Below the pieces are notes generated by a model. That model searched no databases. It had not been told where the DNA came from and saw nothing but the letters and a program-made list of their open reading frames with translations. The translations under genes were made by a program, and so were the position numbers. From Prolixibacteraceae bacterium (GTDB taxonomy: Bacteria; Bacteroidota; Bacteroidia; Bacteroidales; Prolixibacteraceae), in NCBI GenBank assembly GCA_030602265.1, contig JAUWAB010000026.1, forward strand, positions 1 through 49,010: a DNA stretch of 49,010 nucleotides, written 5' to 3'. This document shows, piece by piece, positions 43,009 to 49,010 of this stretch. Every line of letters begins with the position of its first letter. Within the stretch, counting starts at the first letter, position 1.

Positions 43009-43041
43009 CTCCTTAAGGTAAGTTTCAGATTATGGACAAAA

Positions 43042-46000
43042 CTAATTCTTAACAAACTTTCTGCCTTCAGATTTCATTTCACCGTCAAGCCTTAGGATAT
43101 AGATACCATCAGGCAGATCCTGCACATCCAGACCCTCTATTTGATATCCTTCTACCCGTTTGACCAGGCGACCCCGGCTGTCGAACACAGAAAATAAATG
43201 CCAGCCAGGTTCAAGCCCTTCAAAATGAATCCTGCAGCAAGCAGGATTTGGATAAAACCCAAAACGCTCAGAAATTATTTCGCCAGCTGCTGAGGGTATG
43301 CAGGGATCCGAACTTGCTGACCATGTTCCTGTGCGGTTGCCACATTGTACGGGGTAACCGTACAATGGATGTAAATAGGCTATGTTTATATTAAAGCTAC
43401 CGGAGGCACTTTTCCGGTCGGCAGTCATAATACCCTGCATGGTACCACTGTTGGGCCAGGCATTTACCTGGATGGTAAAAGAATTGTTCACCACAGGAAT
43501 ATCCATAAACTTAAAGGTGGTAGTACCGCACGAATGAGAGAGCGTAATCTCAACATCATAAACATTGTCACTTTTATAATAAAGATGAACTGCGGGATTG
43601 TTACCGTAGAAATCCCTGTCGCACTCAGTAATGAATCCGGTCGGATTTCCGGGTGCTTCGGTATTGAGGTATTTTTCATTCTCGGGTGTTCCGTTCAGAC
43701 TGAAGACCCTTACGGAATAACTCTTTAATGGCTGAAGACCGGTAACCGTAAAGTTGGATCCGGTTCCAAAGTAAACACAAAACCATTCACTTCCCGCTAC
43801 ATTGGAACCGGTACCAAACACCGGGCCTGCGGTATAGGTAAAATTATCCATCAGGGCAGGAACAGTACCGTTTCCTTCTTTTATGAAAACCACAGACTGA
43901 GATCCGTTACCGGGAGTCCAGCTAATTCTGGCTGAGTTGGAGGTAATCTCCGATACGATAATAAGAGAAGCCTGAACGGTAGGAGCCACCGTTCTTTGAA
44001 GGGTGGTAAAATTCCAGACGGCAGACCATTCACTGGTATCAGAAGCATTTACGGCAGCCACCCTCCAGTAATACTTCGATGCGTACTGCATATCCGTGAG
44101 TTGAACAACTGTATCAGACTGAAGGGGAAAACTTATTATGGGAGTGGCAAAATCTGTCTGATCGTCAACCTCAACTAAATATCCGGTGGCACCCTTTGAC
44201 TTTTTCCACTTTAGCTGAAATGACAAAGGCAGATCCACCGAATTATTCAGAGGAGCCACAAGTTCAGGTGGAGAGAGGGATGTGCCTGCTTCAGATCCAA
44301 CCGTAACAAATCCGGATGAAGATGTAGCACCCCATGAAAAACCACCAAGATAAGCTCCCTCCATCCGAAAAACAAGCGTATCTCCCTGAAGCAAGATATG
44401 CTCATCGCCCTTTACACTGCCACTCTGTAATCCTGCCGGTTCCAATCTCCTTGTAGTCCGCGCAAGGACTGTCATACGACCGTTACGCCGGGCTAGCCAC
44501 GTTAGTGTGTATGCTTTGGTTCCGGATGAAATACTGATGGCGTACCCGTATTTGCTGACCAGCAAATCCTCAGTCATTTCTCGGGAAAATTCAAAGATCC
44601 AGGGCTTTTCATAGATATACACTTCATATCTGTTTGATGAATTTATATGGGAGTTGACCAGATCATGGTTCCCGCCCAGATAATACTTCCTCATTTCTGC
44701 AGGCAGGTTTACTTTTACTGAAAGAGGGATATCCCTTACGGTTATATTGCCAGCCTGGTCAGCTGCTTTAACCACCACGGAGTTTCTGAGGGGTGAGACG
44801 GCAACATGGGTATCCAGCGCTCCATTGACAACCCGGACATACTCTCCATTGACCATACAGGCTACCGCCCTTTGTTCGTCGACAGACCCACTCACCTGAA
44901 CAGGTTCATTTTCACGGAGAATCACCTGCCCCGACACTGGTTTGGTTAGTGAAACCACCGGTGGAGCCTTATCTTCAAGGCTCGAGGTACGCAAAAGAGT
45001 TCCTTTACGGCCTGTAGCAAAAGCCAAATTCCGGTTTATTGCGGAAACGGAGAAAATATCCTCTGCAGAAACTTCGGATTGTCTGGTCCAGATCTCACCT
45101 CCGGAATCTGTTTTGAGGATGATACCTCCGGAACCGGCAGCCCAGCCGGTACCCTGTATAAACCGGACATCAAAAAGATGATTTGGATAGTTGGTATCCA
45201 TCAGCTGCCAGCTTTCCCCTCCGTCTCCGGTCTTTAGTAAGGTACCATTCAATCCGCAGATAAAACCAGTCTGTTCGTTAATAAAAAAAACCGAACGAAG
45301 ATGATTCACCGATACAGAACGAATATTCCATGTCGTTCCGCCATCCTGAGTTATCAGGAGTGTACCAAAACTTCCAACGGCATATCCATGCTGCATATCC
45401 TTGAAAAATACCGCGTGCAGGGTATCGGTAGTTCCAGTGGTAAGCTTTATCCAGTCGCTTCCACCATTGCTGCTTTTCAGTATCGTGCCATTGTTCCCGG
45501 CAATCCATCCGGTCTGATTGTCTGCCATATATAAACCATTTAAAGCAGTGGAAACGCCACTGTTCTGAGGCACCCATGATCCACCGCCATCCATGGTCTT
45601 AAGTATGGTACCTTCACCACCAACGGCGTAAGCTGTCAGTGTTCCCGTTGCACATATTCCAAAGAGTGTACTATTGGTATGACCTGACTGTCTGATCCAC
45701 GTGACCCCGCTATCGCTGGTTTTTGCAATAAACGCGTTCGATAATTTTAGGATTGTATTGCTGTTTCCTGCAATCCATATACTCTCTCCGGATATATCCA
45801 TCCCATTCAACCAGGCTGTGGTCCCTGATGAAATGCTTTTCCAGGTGGTTCCGCCGTCAATGGTCTTGAGAATAGTCCCGAATACGCCTACGGCATAGGC
45901 ATTTAAGGCATCAGTAAAACGGATAACGGCCAGATCATAAGGAGGCCACTTAAGCTCCGGCTTAACTGACCAGTCAGAACCTCCGTCTGATGTAACCAAT

Positions 46001-46770
46001 ATGGTAGCTCTGTCGGCCGCAATTCCACCATGGATGGAATCGGCAAAATGAACGGAATTGAAGTCAGTTGTTATTCCACTCTCCTGCTTACTCCAGGAAA
46101 CACCTCCGTTGCTGGTCCTTAGAATCACTCCTCCGGCACCAACAGCCCATCCTGTTTTTTCACTGATAAAGAATATGTCATTTAAACGCTCCGTTATCCC
46201 GGTTGGCTGGACTGTCCAGGAATTACCCCCATCGGCAGTGCTGCATACAGTCCCCTCATCTCCTGCAACCCAGCAGTATTGGTCATTCAGGGCATAGATG
46301 GCATTAAGGAATTTATTGCCTGAATATTGCTCTGTCCAGGATTCGCCACCATTTAAAGTTTTGCTGATGGAAAATGATGAGATGCTCCATCCCTTCAAGG
46401 CATCCGCAAAAGAAATATCATTGTAATAACCCGGGTATTTCACCCAGGTCAACCCACCATCAGTGGTTTTTATGATTTCTGTGTCTCCCAATATCCAGGC
46501 TATTTCAGAGGTGACTGCCTCTACCGTTTCAAACCAGGGAGACCCCGATAATCCACTAACCTGCTTTTCAAACAAAAGACCATTATTACCCCCTACCGCC
46601 CATCCAGTCTGTGCATCCGCAAAACTACTGGAAAACAGGGTATAGCCTGTGCCGGAGTTAAGCTTATCCCAGGTATATTGCTGCGCCGAAACCGACATTG
46701 CAGCAGTAATAATCATCAGAACGAACAAGTATCTTCTGACATGAATAGTCAATAATATCTGCCTTTTCAT
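43042..46770 (-). CDS. YCF48-repeat surface protein with type IX secretion C-terminal domain
   Basis: A 1242-residue exported protein. The signal peptide (residues about 12-30, ending SVSAQQ) is followed by about 12 blade-like repeats with the pattern KTxDGGxxW (for example KTTDGGLTW, STADGGNSW, KTIDGGTTW, ITQDGGTTW), the YCF48/BNR beta-propeller motif. Next come an Ig-like stretch (VSLTKPVSGQVILRENEPVQ) and two fibronectin III-like regions (FQLKWKKSKGATGYLVEVDD; ITSNSARISWTPGNG). The last 75 residues are a type A sorting domain (FYPNPACCRIHFEGL, then VFDSRGRLVKRVEG, DLPDGIYILRLDG). Secretion through the type IX system and surface anchoring or release are predicted. AGGGA lies before the ATG at 46770. 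The ligand is unknown. Confidence 0.92.
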   Translation of the reverse strand: MKRQILLTIHVRRYLFVLMIITAAMSVSAQQYTWDKLNSGTGYTLFSSSFADAQTGWAVGGNNGLLFEKQVSGLSGSPWFETVEAVTSEIAWILGDTEIIKTTDGGLTWVKYPGYYNDISFADALKGWSISSFSISKTLNGGESWTEQYSGNKFLNAIYALNDQYCWVAGDEGTVCSTADGGNSWTVQPTGITERLNDIFFISEKTGWAVGAGGVILRTSNGGVSWSKQESGITTDFNSVHFADSIHGGIAADRATILVTSDGGSDWSVKPELKWPPYDLAVIRFTDALNAYAVGVFGTILKTIDGGTTWKSISSGTTAWLNGMDISGESIWIAGNSNTILKLSNAFIAKTSDSGVTWIRQSGHTNSTLFGICATGTLTAYAVGGEGTILKTMDGGGSWVPQNSGVSTALNGLYMADNQTGWIAGNNGTILKSSNGGSDWIKLTTGTTDTLHAVFFKDMQHGYAVGSFGTLLITQDGGTTWNIRSVSVNHLRSVFFINEQTGFICGLNGTLLKTGDGGESWQLMDTNYPNHLFDVRFIQGTGWAAGSGGIILKTDSGGEIWTRQSEVSAEDIFSVSAINRNLAFATGRKGTLLRTSSLEDKAPPVVSLTKPVSGQVILRENEPVQVSGSVDEQRAVACMVNGEYVRVVNGALDTHVAVSPLRNSVVVKAADQAGNITVRDIPLSVKVNLPAEMRKYYLGGNHDLVNSHINSSNRYEVYIYEKPWIFEFSREMTEDLLVSKYGYAISISSGTKAYTLTWLARRNGRMTVLARTTRRLEPAGLQSGSVKGDEHILLQGDTLVFRMEGAYLGGFSWGATSSSGFVTVGSEAGTSLSPPELVAPLNNSVDLPLSFQLKWKKSKGATGYLVEVDDQTDFATPIISFPLQSDTVVQLTDMQYASKYYWRVAAVNASDTSEWSAVWNFTTLQRTVAPTVQASLIIVSEITSNSARISWTPGNGSQSVVFIKEGNGTVPALMDNFTYTAGPVFGTGSNVAGSEWFCVYFGTGSNFTVTGLQPLKSYSVRVFSLNGTPENEKYLNTEAPGNPTGFITECDRDFYGNNPAVHLYYKSDNVYDVEITLSHSCGTTTFKFMDIPVVNNSFTIQVNAWPNSGTMQGIMTADRKSASGSFNINIAYLHPLYGYPVQCGNRTGTWSASSDPCIPSAAGEIISERFGFYPNPACCRIHFEGLEPGWHLFSVFDSRGRLVKRVEGYQIEGLDVQDLPDGIYILRLDGEMKSEGRKFVKN

Positions 46771-47092
46771 AACCAATTCCCTTTCACTAAACAATAAATG
46801 AAACCTATTAAACAAATGTCAGATATAGACAGAGGATGTTCTCAATAGAACAAGATGGTTTGGAGACGAAAAGCTATTTGAATTTCAAAGAATGAAGAAT
46901 AATTTCGAAAATACGAAACAATTTACGCAATTTTTTTGACATTTTGTCCGATTATTCCCAAAATATTATTTATGAGATTAACATAATTATATTTCAATTA
47001 CTTATCCCTGACTGGATAATTTTTCCATAAGCAGGGATTATTTTGCCTGTCATTTTTTCTGGAGACAGGGTTCAAATCTGGTGACTTTTTTC
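46771..47092. other. 322-bp AT-rich intergenic region
   Basis: It lies between the cargo gene and the symporter gene, both on the minus strand. CCTGTC/GACAGG (47046-47051 and 47064-47069) and TATCCCTG/CAGGGATTA (47003-47010 and 47032-47040) could form weak hairpins that end the symporter transcript. No gene or RNA is seen. Confidence 0.5.
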
Positions 47093-48772
47093 TTATCCTT
47101 TGGGTACCTTCTCGTCAGGATACCGTTCGGCGTATTCAACCCAGAAGCTTTTTACTTCCGATTTCATCTCTTTGTGCAGCATGAGGATACCAAAGAGGTT
47201 GGGAATGGTCATCAGAGCAATGGCGATGCCTGAGAAAGTCCAGACGATGGTGGTATCGGTGAAGGAGGCCAGGAAGAACCCGATGACGTATGCCAGCCGG
47301 TAATAAAGTATCCCCTTCACCCCAAACAGGTAGGTAACAGCCCTGTCGCCGTAATACGACCAGCTGATAGCGGTAGAAAAGGCAAAGAGCAGCAGCCCGA
47401 TGGCCACGATGTATGCACCATAATGCCCGAACCAGCTTTTGGTAAAGGCCAGGGTGGTAAGCGGCGCACTGTGCATCAGGGACTTGCCGGTAAGAGCAAT
47501 ACCTTCCTGGGAGACCAGTTTGCCATTATTGAACCTCAGCGACCCGTTATAGGGCACACCGCGCTGAGATACTCTGACCTCCTCGGCTACCGAACGGGCA
47601 TGCAACATGGTCGGGGCTTGCTGAAGGATACCGCCGGTGACCTGAAGTTCCCCGGTGAAGAGGGGAAGGCTGGACTCACCCTTCAGAAAGGAGTACAATT
47701 TCTTCACATCGGCTTCATTCTTATCGTCATAGGTTTCGTTAAGCACAACCAGGTCGGCTGTCTGAAACTGATTCTCATGTTTTTCGTTCCATACCCCGGA
47801 AGACAGCAACACCATACCTGTAAGCATACAGATGATGATGGTGTCGATAAAAGGTTCAAGCAGGGCCACCAGTCCCTCGGAGACCGGCTCGTGGGCACGT
47901 GCGGCCGCATGGGCGATCGGAGCAGAACCCTGTCCGGCTTCATTGGAAAACAATCCACGGTTCACCCCCCGGTTAAAGGCAAAGGCAATGGATGCACCAA
48001 GGAATCCGCCTACGGCGGCCGAACCGGTAAACACATCCCGGAAAACCGTAATAAAGGAGGGTATGATATTTTCGTAATTGGTCAGAATCACCGCAAACGC
48101 ACCAACGAAATAGATCAGCGCCATCATGGGCACCAGCCTGGAGGTTACCGCAGCAATACGCTTGATCCCGCCAATGATCACAGCGCCTAAAAGAACAGCC
48201 AGTACAGCGCCCGTCAGGATATGGTTAATCCCGAACGTGGCAAACATTGAGTTGGAAATACTGTTGATCTGTGGCAGGCTTCCGGTACCGAAAGAACTGA
48301 TAATGGTGGCCACGGCAAAAATAGCCGCTAACCATTTCATATTCAACCGGTTTTTCATGTAATACATTGGTCCGCCGGCAACCGAGCCATCCTCGGCAAA
48401 CTCACGGTATTTATGAGAAAGGGTTACCTCGACAAACTTGGTGGTCATACCCAAAGCGGCGGTCATCAGCATCCAGAACAGGGCCGCTGGTCCGCCCAAA
48501 TGTACGGCAAGGGCTACGCCGGCAATATTTCCGGTTCCCACAGTACCCGACAACGCCGTAGTAAGTGCCTGAAAATGGGATGTATCACCTTTATCACCTT
48601 CCTTATCAAATTTACCCCGGACAATCCTTAAGGAATGTTTCAGATATCTGAATTGCGGAAATTTCAGGTAAAGGGTAAAAAAAAGACCCGTTCCGAGAAG
48701 CAGAAAAACAAACCATTGTGAACCGCCGATATATCCGTCAATTTGGCCAAGAAAGTCGTTAAGTTGATGCAT
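47093..48772 (-). CDS. AGCS-family sodium:alanine/glycine symporter
   Basis: An inner-membrane Na+-coupled amino acid importer of the alanine or glycine:cation symporter family. The 559 residues show family motifs [19 protein letters not shown] (72-90), [11 protein letters not shown] and [17 protein letters not shown] (275-291). Between two hydrophobic blocks lies a polar insert at about 328-432 ([20 protein letters not shown] and further), absent from the roughly 450-470-residue Gram-positive relatives and probably an extra soluble domain. About eleven membrane segments are visible. A candidate promoter with TATTTTTATCC (48807-48797) and a TTTTG about 17 bases upstream precedes it. The substrate is inferred from the family. 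Confidence 0.9.
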   Translation of the reverse strand: MHQLNDFLGQIDGYIGGSQWFVFLLLGTGLFFTLYLKFPQFRYLKHSLRIVRGKFDKEGDKGDTSHFQALTTALSGTVGTGNIAGVALAVHLGGPAALFWMLMTAALGMTTKFVEVTLSHKYREFAEDGSVAGGPMYYMKNRLNMKWLAAIFAVATIISSFGTGSLPQINSISNSMFATFGINHILTGAVLAVLLGAVIIGGIKRIAAVTSRLVPMMALIYFVGAFAVILTNYENIIPSFITVFRDVFTGSAAVGGFLGASIAFAFNRGVNRGLFSNEAGQGSAPIAHAAARAHEPVSEGLVALLEPFIDTIIICMLTGMVLLSSGVWNEKHENQFQTADLVVLNETYDDKNEADVKKLYSFLKGESSLPLFTGELQVTGGILQQAPTMLHARSVAEEVRVSQRGVPYNGSLRFNNGKLVSQEGIALTGKSLMHSAPLTTLAFTKSWFGHYGAYIVAIGLLLFAFSTAISWSYYGDRAVTYLFGVKGILYYRLAYVIGFFLASFTDTTIVWTFSGIAIALMTIPNLFGILMLHKEMKSEVKSFWVEYAERYPDEKVPKG

Positions 48773-48863
48773 TATGCTGATTCTTTCAAAATTCAGGATA
48801 AAAATAGTATTCTGTTTTTACGTGCAAAACCATTAGGGCTGATATTTGCAGAAAATATACATA

Positions 48864-48996
48864 AGACATCAGACATCAGTCCCTCAGTATAAATAATAGA
48901 GTCCGTTCTAAAATAACAATTGAATGCATTATTTTTAAGCGTTGCTCCGTGCACGGATACCGTTTTGTCTATGATGCAAGACATCATACATCAGTC
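48864..48996 (+). repeat. Two copies of a 7-bp AGACATC repeat
   Basis: AGACATCAGACATCAGTC at 48864-48881 and AGACATCATACATCAGTC at 48979-48996 differ at one base; each is two heptamers plus AGTC. They lie 115 bases apart in the gap upstream of the symporter gene, which continues past the window edge. No gene is visible. Confidence 0.6.
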
Positions 48997-49010
48997 TGGT
49001 ACTGCATTAG

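Noticed and set aside
47423-48190. 255-codon open frame on the + strand
   Set aside because: Antisense to the AGCS symporter; composition is that of a shadow frame.

Overview
The window looks like chromosomal DNA of a Bacteroidetes bacterium, probably order Bacteroidales. The evidence is: the promoter word TAnnTTTG 5-90 bases upstream of many start codons with almost no Shine-Dalgarno sites; a secreted protein ending in a type IX secretion C-terminal domain; the long Bacteroidetes form of NusB; the gene order nusB-yajC-ybbR-coaE; a PUR/DUF3276 protein; and a short acidic protein of a type I associate with this phylum. I see no rRNA, tRNA, CRISPR, prophage, transposase or integrative element. 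It reads as an ordinary core region with a few metabolic and envelope genes between.

Layout. 1-1332: start of a GAF-PAS histidine kinase, cut by the window edge. 1.6-7.8 kb: epimerase, GTP-type PEP carboxykinase, XerD, AroQ, pyruvate kinase. 8.0-11.1 kb: ftsK-lolA operon on the minus strand. 11.4-13.4 kb: carbamate kinase plus ornithine carbamoyltransferase, a probable ATP-yielding citrulline/carbamoyl phosphate module. 13.5-20.1 kb: secreted or membrane hypotheticals, a DUF2807 lipoprotein with a LytTR-like operator, a YqhD-type alcohol dehydrogenase, a class IV aminotransferase and a Tat-exported NIPSNAP protein. 20.4-24.4 kb: redoxin, PdxH, a dnaX gene split by an A10 run, and a glutathione peroxidase. 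24.5-27.9 kb: porin plus FMN-binding protein operon and photolyase. 28-33.8 kb: threonine aldolase-rhomboid pair, then nusB, yajC, YbbR, coaE and a TerB-DnaJ protein. 33.8-42.9 kb: PUR protein, folD, ffh, rex, tex, a small acidic protein and mutS2. 43-48.8 kb: a 1242-residue YCF48-repeat type IX secretion cargo and an AGCS Na+/alanine symporter.

Most notable observations. (1) dnaX: the zero frame stops at a TAG directly after ten A residues, and the tau C-terminal domain lies open in the -1 frame. This suggests programmed slippage making gamma and tau, with the short product encoded in the zero frame. (2) Intergenic DNA carries many short tandem arrays with 7-bp period (also 8 and 15 bp), several touching a start or stop codon; two genes take their stop codon from a repeat unit. 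(3) Two 11-bp direct repeats 21 bp apart upstream of the DUF2807 lipoprotein gene have the geometry of a LytTR regulator site. (4) A porin gene is followed after 12 bases by a gene for a secreted FMN-binding protein with an SGAT flavinylation motif. No clearly novel multi-gene defence or biosynthetic system is visible.
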